Of a DNA stretch of 64,000 nucleotides, positions 47,111-57,871 are shown piece after piece. The notes beneath the pieces were generated by a model, which was not told where the DNA came from, did no database searches, and was given only the letters and a program-made list of their open reading frames with translations. Both the position numbers and the translations under genes were made by a program. Position 1 is the first letter of the stretch. Each line of letters starts with the position of its first letter. The stretch is taken from assembly GCA_022457065.1 (NCBI GenBank), contig JAJGBQ010000004.1:2852001-2916000 (forward strand). Direction: 5' to 3'. This DNA comes from Curvularia sp. ZM96 (taxonomy: Eukaryota; Ascomycota; Dothideomycetes; Pleosporales; Pleosporaceae).

Positions 47111-48901
47111 TTACATCTCCGGCTCCCCCATATGTTTCGTATCTCCCACAAACCTGACCCCCTTTGACTCCCCATGTATCAGCGCAAGATGATGATCATC
47201 GATCGGGTAGCTTGGCGAGAGACTTCCAGGAACGTATCTATTGTATTTGACAGGGTTAGATCTGAGCTCTCGATGAATGTGGAATGTCCAAAATGGCCAC
47301 ATGCACCGTGTGCAGTCAATGGTTCTCCTAGGCTCGATCCATATACAGTTAGTTAAGTTTGTATCCGGAACAGGGACCTCTATCCTTGAGGACTTTGGAA
47401 TGCCATGTTCTTCCATGACAAACTTAGCAGCGCCACCATCGTAGTCCCAGATTTCGAATATTTTCTGCACGTCTGCTACCTGCGTGGCAAATGATCGGGT
47501 GTCTACAAGCCACCATTCCAGCTCCTTATCTGATGCAGATGTCCAGCCTACAATGTAGAGCAACAGGGTGATGGATTTGATCGACCAAATTGTGAACTTT
47601 ATGGCGACCCACTCTTTAGGCTGTCCAGAAGTGTCGAAGAAGGAACGCCTAGTGTGGTCGAAGGCACAGCCCCAGTAGTCGGAGGTCGTGATGTCGCATC
47701 GGAAGCTCAGCCTCAGAACATGGCGAAAGATACAAATGAGAGACTTTTCAGTAAAACTTTGCGTCGATGCACTTTCCGCGCTGGAAAGATACGGTGTCTC
47801 CAGAGCAAGATATCTGAATCGCCGAGCCAATGTCGACCTAATGTTGTTGTATTTGATGAGAGAACAAGGATTAGTGCGCAGGTAATTCTCATCTCCAATC
47901 TTTCGGAGACGGATTCCAAGCTGTTCCCCAGTATCGGACCTGCAATACAGAGGGAGCACGTAGCAAGCTTCTGAGAAAGTTGTGTCCGCGCCCCGCATGA
48001 ATTTCAGAGGACTGTACAGTCGTATTCCTCAATTAGTAATTGTGCACTCTCCTATTGGTGTTATACCCGGCGAACCATGTATAGAGCTAGCCGCTGCGAA
48101 AGAAGCAGGACTTTCTGCTAGAACTCCGCAATGTATTTCTGAGCTAGTCCCGTCGTGCTGGCCTATTGGATCTGTCCAAGCGAGAATACTAAGGTCGGAG
48201 GATGACTTGATGATTTCTTCTTGTAATCTGCGGAATGCGCGTTTCCCTTCGCCGTACAGTAATGGCATGTTCACTCCGAATATGCCTAGTAACGAATACG
48301 AAACGTCTTCAATACGCGTAGTAGATCGAGAGGACGCCCAAGCCATTTTTTGCGCCACACATATCGAACGAAGCGGGCGCCGATGCAAAAGAACATCCTC
48401 GTCTATCCCAGATATGTGGGATAAGAGGATGGATAGGCTTTTCTTCGAACCTCTTAAAGTCCAGTCGCAATCATAGATCTGAACAGCAAGCGGAGCGACG
48501 AGTTCTTGCAGGGTCCAACCACGCGTGAACCAGCGACAAGTTGGGAGATCGACTGGAAGGTCTCCATCCACCTTCAGGTCTGACAAGAATGCATAGCATA
48601 CTTGGCTCCGCTCGTAATACCTGTACATGGAATTGATGGCCTCTGTAAGCTCCGCACTACTGCGTTTGTCAATGCAGCAGGAATCGATCCATGCGAATCT
48701 TATGCCCTCTGCCCTCGCGATTTCAAGTGTTTTCATGATCTTTGCGAAACCCTTCTCTTTCTGGCTGGCACCGCGGACATAATCTTGATAAGAGACCTCT
48801 TCGCATGTCTTCCCCCATGTGTGAGAAAGGATGGCGTATGACGGTACGTCGCAGTCAGTAAATTCTTCGAATTCAAGGGTGGTTGTGTTGATTAACCGCA
48901 T
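47111..48901 (-). pseudogene. HET-domain gene interrupted by one TGA
   Basis: The start MRLINTTTLEFEEF leads into the HET domain of the HET-E/HNWD class: PSYAILSHTWG, then FAWIDSCCIDKRSSAEL, SMYRYYERSQVCYAFLSDL and CRWFTRGWTLQELVAP, followed by DVSYSLLGIFGVNMPLLYGEG. At 48029-48031 a single in-frame TGA follows ECTITN; after it the same frame continues immediately as GIRLYSPLKF for about 310 more codons to the stop at 47111. In relatives this spot usually reads TNKG or TNRG, so one base change from an arginine codon (CGA or AGA) explains it. No intron fits. Alternatives: a shorter working HET protein of 290 aa, or stop-codon readthrough. No NACHT or WD40 domain is present. Confidence 0.8.
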
Positions 48902-49483
48902 CTTCAAGGTAAGGAAGTGTCGATTAAGGGAAATACGACACAATACTGGAGAGGCTGAGGAAGACGAAGAGGATGCTGGCCAGCGCAACCACTACAAGGC
49001 GCTTATAGGCGGGGTATCATTTGCCAATAGACATTCGCAGCAGGATGTCACTGTCCCCAGTTCAGCCTCACCTGCAGACCTTTTCTTCATCGCTAAGGCA
49101 TGTTATGATGTCCTCATTCTGAGGGCGAGTATGGGCGTTCTTTTCTTTTGCTGACGTCTTTGTCATGCCAGGCTGATTATGTGTTGTCATTACGATGTGA
49201 TCCACGCGTATAGCCCGGAGAACTCAGATGACAATTCACATCTAGGGATGCGTCGACAATTATACGTCCTAATGGCTTGCATTTTCAATTCGATGAACTA
49301 TTGGATGTCGCGTCAAGGGCCGGGTAAGGTGAGAGCTATCCCTAGCAACCACGCTAATCGACGTCATTGTGATCCGCGTGTGGTCCGGCGCGACAGCTCC
49401 ACTTTCACAAGCTGAAGACGCGCATCTCTTCCCACCACATTCCTCGTTCCGGTACCGCCAAGTGATGCTTGTCACCTAGCAGC
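48902..49483. promoter_or_regulatory. Divergent spacer between HET and PhoD-like genes
   Basis: 582 bp holding both upstream regions. No recognisable element or ORF of note. Confidence 0.4.
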
Positions 49484-51455
49484 ATGGCTTCGGCAAGTGA
49501 TATCCTCACGCTCATCAGCTCTTTGGCTCTCCGCCTGAGCATCTGGATCTTCTTGAGATGGGTGAGTACAAGACAAAGCAACTGCTGATGCGATAGCTAA
49601 CATGTGCAGATACCCACAACGGTGCGTTAGCAAACGTCCTACGAACGGTAACGATGTCAAGATATGGTTGTACTAACGCAAAAGATTACAGATCGTACCC
49701 CCACTTGCAACCGCGCTCACGCTCGTTTACATCCCGTCCTTCTTCACGAGTTTCCAGGACACGGCCCAGTACAAGATCATCTCCGACGAGCTCGACATTA
49801 TTGTCAAAGAAACTATTGGCGGGAAGAGCGACGACTCTAGCGACGATATTCAGCTCATCGAAGGCGCAGACGAAGGTCCGCTGCAGGAGCTCGATGTCCA
49901 GGAGACGGTAGAGTACGAAGAGAGGGAGCCCAAGGTGCTGCGCACTCTGCTCACAGGACTACCCAGTCCTTCGTCGGCACTATGGAGCTGGATTACCTTT
50001 GGTATCAACATGGCTCTGATTGCCATGGCACTCGACGTCGTCTATCGCGCGCCGTTGCTTCATCCATGCCATGATGCCAGCTTCGCTCGGGTCGGGTACG
50101 TGTCAGAGAATAGTGCAAAGATTCTCGTGAGGGAGCCATTCGCCTTTGACGTGAAGGTTCTCTATCGCTCTATCGATCAGAACGAACGCTCGTGGATGCA
50201 CAAAACATATCGCGCAAGCCAGCCTGACTACTGGCTCACCAACGAAACCGACTTTACCACCGTCCTGACCCTGGAGCACCTACGATCCGATCTGGCTTAC
50301 GAGTATATTGTCGAGACTTCTCGGGGAAACATCACTGGTACTTTTACAACTGCCCCGCGTCCAGGGCGCATATCTCTGCTCAAAGACAACAAATTCACCT
50401 TTGTGACTTCTAGCTGCATCAAACCCCGCGTCCCGTACACCCCATTCCAGCACCCCCTCGAATTTCCAGGAATGAAAAACCTCGCACGCTGGTTGCCCGA
50501 GTTGAAACCTTACTTCATGCTCTTCCTCGGCGACTTCATCTACATCGACGTTCCACGCCAATTGGGAACCGACGCCGAATCATACCGGCGCGAGTACCGC
50601 CAAGTATATTCCTCACCGTCCTGGCCAGCCGTCAGTCAAAATCTGCCATGGATTCACGTCATAGACGACCATGAATTATTCAATGACGCTTCAGGCTTAT
50701 CCTCTTCTGATCCTTTGACCATTTCTGCTTATGACGCCTTTGGACATTACAATGCTGCCCCTAACCCGCCTCCTCATCGTTCAGGTGTTACCTACTTTAC
50801 TTTCACCCAAGGCCCTGCCGAATTCTTCCTCCTTGACACGCGCCGCTACCGTAGTCCTGCCAACAAAAACGCCTCGGATACGACGAAAACTATGCTCGGC
50901 GCCCAGCAGCTTTCTGATCTTCTCGAATGGATAAAGAAAGAGCCTCCACGTGGCGTGCATTGGAAGTTCATCGTCACCGGTACCCCTTTTACCAAGAACT
51001 GGCAATTTGGCTCTGAGGACACTTGGGGTGGTCATTTGTACGAGCGTAGACAGATTTTGGAAGCTGCCTGGGATTTATCGTCTACACATGATGTCGGCGT
51101 AGTAGTGCTTAGCGGCGATCGGCATGAATTCGCGGCAACTAGTTTCCCACCGCCCAAGGACAGTAAGTGGCCCATTAGTGCGGCAGTTCATGAGTTTAGT
51201 ACATCGCCACTAAGCATGTTCTACCTTCCTGTCCGGACATACAAGGAGATTGATGATGAGGATGTATGCTTGAAGTATCTTCCCGATGGTAACAGCAAGT
51301 TCGGAGCTGTTGAGATCACGACACCTGAGCACGGCGAACAGAGCTTCGTCACGTATAGGTTGTTCATTGATGGCAAAGAGGCTTGGACGCACGTTATCAA
51401 TACTCCACCGGCAAGAGAGGGCAGCCATAGGGCGAAGGAGGCGGTGTGGGGATAA
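49484..51455 (+). CDS. Membrane-anchored PhoD-like metallophosphatase, 617 aa
   Basis: Exons 49484-49561, 49610-49621 (a 12-nt microexon) and 49692-51455, in phase. The N-terminus has hydrophobic segments (LALRLSIWIFLRW; VPPLATALTLVYIPSFF) and a third near residue 150 (ITFGINMALIAMALDVVY), so it is an integral membrane protein. The PhoD-like phosphatase domain follows: FTFVTSSCIKP, PYFMLFLGDFIYID, WIHVIDDHELFND, FFLLDTRRYR and VVLSGDRHEFAAT carry the expected metal-binding Asp, His and Asn-type residues. The family hydrolyses phosphodiesters or phosphomonoesters; the substrate is unknown. Skipping the microexon also keeps the frame (loss of four residues). Confidence 0.9.
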
Positions 51456-51928
51456 GGAAATCGTAGGCACTTCTAATATATATATAGGCAAAACGTATAT
51501 CTTTCTCTAGTAGACATTTGTCCTTCAATCAACAGGCTTTGTAGTTGTTCCAATCTTTCTATTGAAAATAGCACGATCCTTACAATGCACTCAAAATGAC
51601 CATTAATGTGCCTATAATTTCCTAGAAACCAGATGAGTTGATGCGCCGCACTATTCGCGCCGCACCAAATCCGCATCTCTGCGGAATTCCGCACTTTAGG
51701 CTACCATCCCTTACCCTAGCACGGGTGCCGCACCACATGTAATCAATTGCGACCACTTCTGGTCTTGTAGAGAATAGAATGAGTATTAAAGTAAAGACAG
51801 AGTCCAGGGAAGATGAATCGGCTTGTTTTCGAGGATCAGATTAGGCAGCCATTTTACGGACCAGTATTCACATAACGAACGTTCTCTCTTAACAAGGACA
51901 CATTTACAGGGCAAGGAAATCTTGCGAT
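51456..51928. other. Intergenic, 470 bp
   Basis: 3' flank of the PhoD-like gene and promoter of twinfilin. AT-rich; no other gene seen. Confidence 0.5.
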
Positions 51929-53049
51929 ATGCGTCAACTTGTTTTGGGTACGTCGTATTTATAGTTTCTCACCTTGTTGCTAACTTTCTACAATCAGAAC
52001 TGCCTCCGAGTGTCTGCACAGCATTCACAGCTTTTGTCGAGGATGCATCGCAATTCGCTTTAATGCTGAATTTGGCAGAAGGCTGCAGAATACAACGACT
52101 ATTACCTTTGTTCCAACAACATTCCTCCTTCCAGGTCTCTCTAAGCCAGCTTGAAGGTACCCTTACTTCAGTGAACTCTTCATACCTTATCTTACGCCGA
52201 GACAACACGCTCACCTTCATAACGTACGTACCGTACCGCGCGAATGAAAATGAGCGCGTTTGGTTCCTTGAGAACAGACACGCTTGCGTGCGCGAGCTGG
52301 GAGAAGAGCATTTTGTCGCGTCCATCATCTGCAAAGAACTCGGTGAGATAACAGATATTCGGTCATGGGAAGAGCGCGACACTGAGCAGCACTCGGAGCG
52401 TGCCGTGATTGATTATACTAGCGATCACAGAGCACACAAGATAACTGGGGATGTACGAGATGGTCCATTGGATGCGGGATACAAGAAGAACAAGTGCCGT
52501 CTCTGTGACCGTCGAATGAAGAACAAGATGTCTCCAGGCGCTTCAGCAGCATTGAGGCAACTACATACTCCTGGAGCCGCTGTGCAACTAGTGCGTTGCC
52601 CCTGCCTTTCCCCTTTCGTATTATCCATTAAAATACTCCAGTCCGTCAAAGTGTCTACGGAGAGCCTAGAACTCAATTACTTAAAAAACCTGGCAATTCC
52701 AGACGTAGCAGCCACCCTACCCATCAACACCCCAAGCTTCACTTTCTACCGTCACCCCACTACGGAAGTACTCTACTTCATCTTCCACTCTCCAGATAGC
52801 GCATCCGTCCAAGAGCGCATGACGCACACTGTAGCTATACCAGGTCTAGTTAACGTCCACGCCAAAGAGCTAGACGCACATGTAGGCCAGAAGATTGAGA
52901 TTCATGATCCCGAAGACCTGGTGTTCGAAACGAAAGATGAGCGTGTTGGCAAATTCAGGAGCATGTATCTGAGGAATGGGTTCGATGGCACGGAGAGCAA
53001 ATATGATAGTCTTGAGGCGGATACCGCGTTTTACGATGCGATTAGATAG
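51929..53049 (+). CDS. TWF1: Twinfilin, actin-monomer-binding protein, 339 aa
   Basis: Exons 51929-51947, 51998-52590 and 52642-53049, in phase. The 19-nt first exon (MRQLVLE) is supported by a GT-AG intron with a GCTAAC branch site that joins it to LPPSVCTAFTAFVEDASQFA. Two ADF-homology domains: the first spans residues about 8-140 (YLILRRDNTLTFITYVPY; FVASIICKELGEI), the linker has KCRLCDRRMKNKMSPGASAA, and the second runs about 185-325 (PSFTFYRHPTT; YFIFHSPDSASVQERMTHT). Twinfilin sequesters ADP-actin monomers and caps filament barbed ends at sites of endocytosis. Intron 2 (51 nt) is stop-free and in phase, so retention would add 17 residues. Confidence 0.9.
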
Positions 53050-53800
53050 TGAGGTACGGAGATGCGACTTGAATACTAGTCACTGCCCAGTCCTTTGCTT
53101 CCATCTTGGCGAAATTGCTCGGCGTTCTGGGGGATGGCATGCTGGATTTACTCTGGGTATGAGATTCTTTTCGAGGGCTGCAGAACTCGAGTTGGTGGTG
53201 GCGGCACGTTCTCCTTGTCGCTCTCATCGTCTTCTTCTTCTTCCTCGGCGCATCATCTTCGCCGATTGCATCGGCTTGACGCTTGGAGGCTTTGCCGTCC
53301 GGAGACGGAGGCAAGAGGCCTTGTTGCTCTTGCTGCTGTTGTGCTTGCTGCTGCTGCGCAAGGCAGGCAGCGGGCAGTTCCCAAGATAGCCCCGAAGGGC
53401 ACTCATCCTTGCCTGACTGATCGTCAGGCACTTGCGAAAGGTCTTCAACGACCTTGCCCTGGGAGTAAAGAGCAGAAGATAACTAAAAGTAGTAGAAAAG
53501 TTATAAGTGAAGGATAAAAGGGCTGAGTGTGGAAGGATTAGGTGGGAGCAAAGGTGGTGGGTAGAAGGTGCACGAAGGCTCCAGTCTTGGCGTGTTTGCT
53601 CCCGCTCGCTCCTGCCTTCACCTGCAGTAAACTAGTTAGAGCACGTAGCACAAGGGGTGGCTGGACAGTTGCCTGGTAGCGCAGTGAGAGCAAACGGCCT
53701 GCTACCGCACCCTTCTTAAGGCTTGCCCACAATAGCTTTTTCAATCCTACCCTCCACCTCGACTCACTATACTGCTTCTATATATTTGAGTGCGCTCAAG
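53050..53800. other. Spacer with a possible minus-strand coding remnant
   Basis: On the minus strand 53431-53200 stays open with a glutamine run (AQQQQAQQQQEQQG) and a basic patch. In an adjacent frame it would read DESDKENVPPPPTRVLQP before a stop near 53130. These look like pieces of one intron-containing gene, but I could not place its start or splice sites. The GTT/CTG triplet run at about 53325-53365 underlies the glutamines. Confidence 0.3.
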
Positions 53801-55525
53801 ATGCCCTTCGTACCAAGCCAATACGCATTTCCAAAGGGACCGCAAGACGCATTCAACGGAGAGACCGATTTCTGGCTGAGGATGGCAGACCACCTTACGC
53901 CATGGGCTCCCAGTGATGGTCATCCCGTGGATCCAGATTTGGCGCCTGTACGAGCTGGATATGGCTATGAGATCAGACAATATTACAAGAGCCCCAAGGG
54001 CGACTTCGAACTGTTCAAGGGCGAACAAGGTCAGATTGTGCGAATCCCAGAGGAACATCCAAGTTGGGCGGTAATACACAGTGAGCGGCTTGGACGAACT
54101 CCCTTCGTTCCCATGTTCATACTGCGCTGTGGCTCAGTACACTTCGATGATCGGAAATGGGAGGTTCCTAACATTCACCCACAAGGCGTCCTCCAACCAA
54201 GCGTCTCAGCTAAGATGCCAACCAATGTCACTACATCGTCTGGCCAATTCCTCCGCCGTGCCATGCTGGCATTTCTCTGCACACTTGCTGCTAGTGACAT
54301 GGAAGACCCTACTCCTGATTTCTACGAAGTAATCGGCGGAAAGGAAGCCAAACACGCAGCAAAATACGCGAACCTTTTCTGCAAAGGCACCGCCAACACC
54401 GGGCTCATCCATACGCTTAACAATCCCGAGTTCCATATCTCGGAGCTCAAACAAAACGCTCAAGAGATCTCTGATAGGAACGCACCACACGCTGGCATCT
54501 ACATACGTGTAGTGCGAAACCATGACGGCAGCCATGAGATCGTCGTCGGTCGAACAAATAATTTCGGGCGCCGCTGGGATGATTACAAGGGCGAGGTCTC
54601 TAATGAGAGGCTTGCCACGAAGCATCTTGTCGCTTGTCGGAATGCGGCCCAGATCAACATGTACGAACTGTGTCGCCTGCCAGATGGCCTTGCTATAAAC
54701 ATTGTGCGCCTTGCCGAGCAAACATTCATGTCTCTCTTCGAGTCATATTTTCAAGCAATGTTGAAAAAAGGAGTTAGAGGAGAAAACCTGATTACAGGCA
54801 GCCTTTACTCTACTGACGGCTCACCATCCAGCACGATGGCTGCTTTGCGATTTACAGAAATCGCCAAGGCTGCGGCTCAGAAGAGTCGTTGGCCGGGTGT
54901 TACTACACGAGCTTCATCAGGTGTCACCGCTGGTCACAACTTCAAATCACCCTTGATGGAGTGGCTTGGTGGTTCGAGCTATGAGCGTATGCTATGGATT
55001 CGACAGGACAGCTTCGCGCCCGATGAGACTGACCCCAAAGTCCGATTTCCAATCGCTTTCTTCCGCCGTAGTCACCCTTGCACAACCCATTGGCGGATAA
55101 TTGATGGATTCACCACGCTTGAAATATATCTTGCCAAGAAGATAGGCGCAAGAGACTATATTTATCTCGACATCAAGCATCAGACCCTTCCTAATGGAGA
55201 TGATCTTCCCAAAGAGGGAGATAAGATGGAACTGGTCTTTGAGGTGCGTTTGGATGGTGAACGCCATTCAATGTGTCATTGCCCACTCCCATCGATTGGG
55301 CCGTTTCAAGATTGGCGCCGCGCAATGTCTTGGGCTTTCAGAATCGAGTGGCAGACCCCTTCCGGTACATTCAAGCATTGTTACATCCGCAGGTCCCATT
55401 TAAAACGCCGCGATGACAGTGCACGAGGCGTACTTACGAACTATGCGTTTGGGATAACCGTTCTTCGCTCGCTACTACGAGAAATCGACATGGGATGTAC
55501 TCGGTGCAACAGATGCACGTCCTGA
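53801..55525 (+). CDS. GIY-YIG-domain protein, 574 aa, frameshifted C-terminus
   Basis: Single exon; start chosen at MPFVPSQYAF. A GIY-YIG-like module begins near residue 231 (AGIYIRVVRNHDG...EIVVGRTNNFGRRWDDY), with the conserved Arg and a later Glu candidate in RLAEQTFMSLFES. The flanking 230 residues on each side match no family I know. The frame ends LLREIDMGCTRCNRCTS, but the +1 frame, starting about TWDVLGATDARPESPYR, gives 35 more protein-like residues to a stop at 55613. A one-base indel near 55488 therefore probably truncated the protein, or the sequence has an error. Nuclease activity is an inference. The composition is unlike a transposon ORF. Confidence 0.75.
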   Translation: MPFVPSQYAFPKGPQDAFNGETDFWLRMADHLTPWAPSDGHPVDPDLAPVRAGYGYEIRQYYKSPKGDFELFKGEQGQIVRIPEEHPSWAVIHSERLGRTPFVPMFILRCGSVHFDDRKWEVPNIHPQGVLQPSVSAKMPTNVTTSSGQFLRRAMLAFLCTLAASDMEDPTPDFYEVIGGKEAKHAAKYANLFCKGTANTGLIHTLNNPEFHISELKQNAQEISDRNAPHAGIYIRVVRNHDGSHEIVVGRTNNFGRRWDDYKGEVSNERLATKHLVACRNAAQINMYELCRLPDGLAINIVRLAEQTFMSLFESYFQAMLKKGVRGENLITGSLYSTDGSPSSTMAALRFTEIAKAAAQKSRWPGVTTRASSGVTAGHNFKSPLMEWLGGSSYERMLWIRQDSFAPDETDPKVRFPIAFFRRSHPCTTHWRIIDGFTTLEIYLAKKIGARDYIYLDIKHQTLPNGDDLPKEGDKMELVFEVRLDGERHSMCHCPLPSIGPFQDWRRAMSWAFRIEWQTPSGTFKHCYIRRSHLKRRDDSARGVLTNYAFGITVLRSLLREIDMGCTRCNRCTS

Positions 55526-55645
55526 AAGTCCGTATCGATTACCTCCTTCAGAGGTTGAGCCTTGGGCGAATACCTACAACAAGCTCACCCCTTACATCTG
55601 CACGACTCGATGATGCAAGTATCGATCATGAGGCAGCCACAGTGA

Positions 55646-55948
55646 ATGTTTGGTCACATCGGTTACGACCCTCCGCGCCTCCTTCCCATTGACACTAAGC
55701 TTAGTCTTCCAGATGACACACTGTATGTAATCGAAAGATCTCCACGAACCAGATGCGACACCTGCTCCCTCAGGCGAACCTCTCCTGTGTGAAGGTGCCA
55801 TAACACTTTTGGTCGGCCCAAATGCACTTGGACGTTTGGCTTGCTTCCTCGGTCTCATAATTCACCGAAATTTGTCCCTCATGCATTACTACTCATTGCG
55901 CCAATTGCAGAGACAGTCGAGTTAGCGCTTTGGGGAACATCCCCCTGA
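55646..55948 (+). pseudogene. Small zinc-finger-like ORF broken by a TGA
   Basis: Starts MFGHIGYDPPRLLPID, continues through LYVIERSPRTRCDTCSLRR and meets TGA at 55790-55792. It then goes on in the same frame as RCHNTFGRPKCTWTFGLL and PHALLLIAPIAETVELAL to a stop at 55946-55948 (101 codons). The spacing of Cys residues (CxxC, then C, then C before TWT) is like a compact fungal zinc-binding module. TGA could derive from CGA. It may be the decayed tail of the GIY-YIG gene or a separate small gene. I do not know a function. Confidence 0.45.
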
Positions 55949-56751
55949 CTATCGCCCCACATTAAATTCTTTTGATAACTATCGAATTCATCCCTTGGAG
56001 ACAACCCAAAGCCGTGTCGTTTTTATCAGGAGATCGAGAGGGTAGTTGATAGAAACCGCGACATTGTCAGTTTCCGTATATTGTACATCTCGTATCTCGT
56101 GGTGTGGATAGATAGTGCGGAATAGTGGCTCAATGTAAGAATTACTCTCCCAAGGGGTTTTACTAATGTTGTTCTGCACACGGAATTGTTCCGCTAACAA
56201 TTGGCCGGATGACAAAGCTAATCTAACTCGTTAAGGTTAACAATACGATAATCGTGATAAGAACACTCTTGGTGCGTGAATTGAATATACCGCATGGCCA
56301 GTCCATTATGCCTAGTTTTGGACAGGTGTACCAGGAGAAGCTTTGTTATTACTCTCTTCATGCCAAGTAACTAGCATGGAAAGCCAATCAAAACACGATA
56401 CAAAGTGGATTTATCGATGCTAACATAAGTGAGCAAAGGGTAAAAGTACTATAATCCCTTTATTCTGCGACACCCGCAGCTGTCCGAGCGTCTCACAGCC
56501 CACATGACGTCTGATGCACTTAGCAAGAGCCTCTACTAATAAAAGAGCGTACTTATAAAATAAATTAATCGACTAGAAAATTTAGAGCATAGTATATATT
56601 TTTTAGCGTTAGTAGGTGGCTGCGCTAACGCAACGGCCGTACGTTGTAAATTTTGGGATCAAAAGAAGGGATATATAAACGCTACGAACCCAATCCTATT
56701 CATTCGGCAACTGTGTTTTCTATCCAGCGACCAGGAACGATATCGATCACC
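55949..56751. other. Intergenic, 0.8 kb, AT-rich toward the right
   Basis: 56500-56650 is markedly AT-rich, possibly old RIP-affected sequence. It should also contain the promoter of the secreted binding protein. No gene seen. Confidence 0.4.
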
Positions 56752-57871
56752 ATGCGCGCCACACTTTCCTGCCTGGCACTTTTTGCCTGTGTCTCCTTAG
56801 CGGCCCCCACGCTCGATAACACAACCTTCGAGAAAGAGACGCGCAGCCTCGACGAAATCTACGAAGCCGCAGTCGCCGAAGGCGGTGTTGTTACTCTTTG
56901 GCATGGCGGCGATGAGAAGAATGCGCAAGACTCCCTGAAGGCTGCCTTCGAAAAACGGTTCCCAAAAATGACCCTCAACGTTACAGTCGATCTTTCTAAA
57001 TACCACGATACCAATTTAGATTTGCAAATTGCAAACAACAACATCTTCGTAGACAGTATCATCTTGCAGACGCTGCACGACTACCCACGCTGGAAGAAGG
57101 AGGGTGTATTGATGAATTATGCGCCACTGAACTTCGACAAAGTCTACCCTGAGTTCAAGGACGCAGATGCAGCTTATTCTGGACTGTTCATTATCAGCTG
57201 GGGTCTCTCGGCAAACCTAAACAAGACCAGCGCGGTACCTACTGCATACAAAGATTTCATCAAGCCAGAGTTCAAGGATAAGCTCATACTAACCTATCCC
57301 AACGATGATGATGCGGTCTTGTACCAGTTTGAGCTCATGTAAGTTCGTATTCTCATATTCTGAATTTGGATCAACTGACCGTATTTGTAGCTTGCAAGAA
57401 CTTGGAATCGAATGGTTTAACGCACTGCTTGCCAACAATCCCCGCTGGGTGCGCGGCACACGAACGCCGAGAACGCTTATTGGGGCCGCAAACAGCAGCA
57501 GCGCCGTGAGTTTTACCTCGGGCTATTCCTTTACAGATAGTCCACCAGTATCGTTTGCGTTGCCCACTGATGCCAAGTTTGTCACTTGGGCCCAGACTGG
57601 CGCTATTCTGAAGAAAGCACCACATCCAGAAGGTGCAAAGCTGCTCCACAGCTTCATGCTTAGCGACGAATGGCAGACTGGTAGGTGGAGCGTTCGTGAA
57701 GACATGCCAGCGCCCAAGGGCGCCAAGAAGATACTTGAGCAACCTAACACGGATGCGCCTGCGTTCGCCAAGTGGATGGCCGATCGTGCGAATGTTGAAA
57801 GGCGTAGATTCTTCTATGAGGATAGGATTGGCTCCGCGCAGGGCCTGAGCCCGCTCATCGATGACTTGTGA
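56752..57871 (+). CDS. Secreted periplasmic-binding-protein-like protein, 355 aa
   Basis: Exons 56752-57338 and 57391-57871 (52-nt intron), in phase. A signal peptide (MRATLSCLALFACVSLAAP) precedes a type II periplasmic-binding fold: EAAVAEGGVVTLWHGGD, AAFEKRFPKMTLNVTVDLSK, then YPEFKDADAAYSGLFIISWG and the C-terminal lobe (VKF-like TDAKFVTWAQTGAILKKAPH). This is the organisation of bacterial ABC-type iron(III) or polyamine binding proteins, yet fungi have no matching ABC permease, so the role here must differ (extracellular ligand binding is inferred). Acquisition from bacteria is likely for the family, followed by intron gain. The ligand is unknown. Confidence 0.88.
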
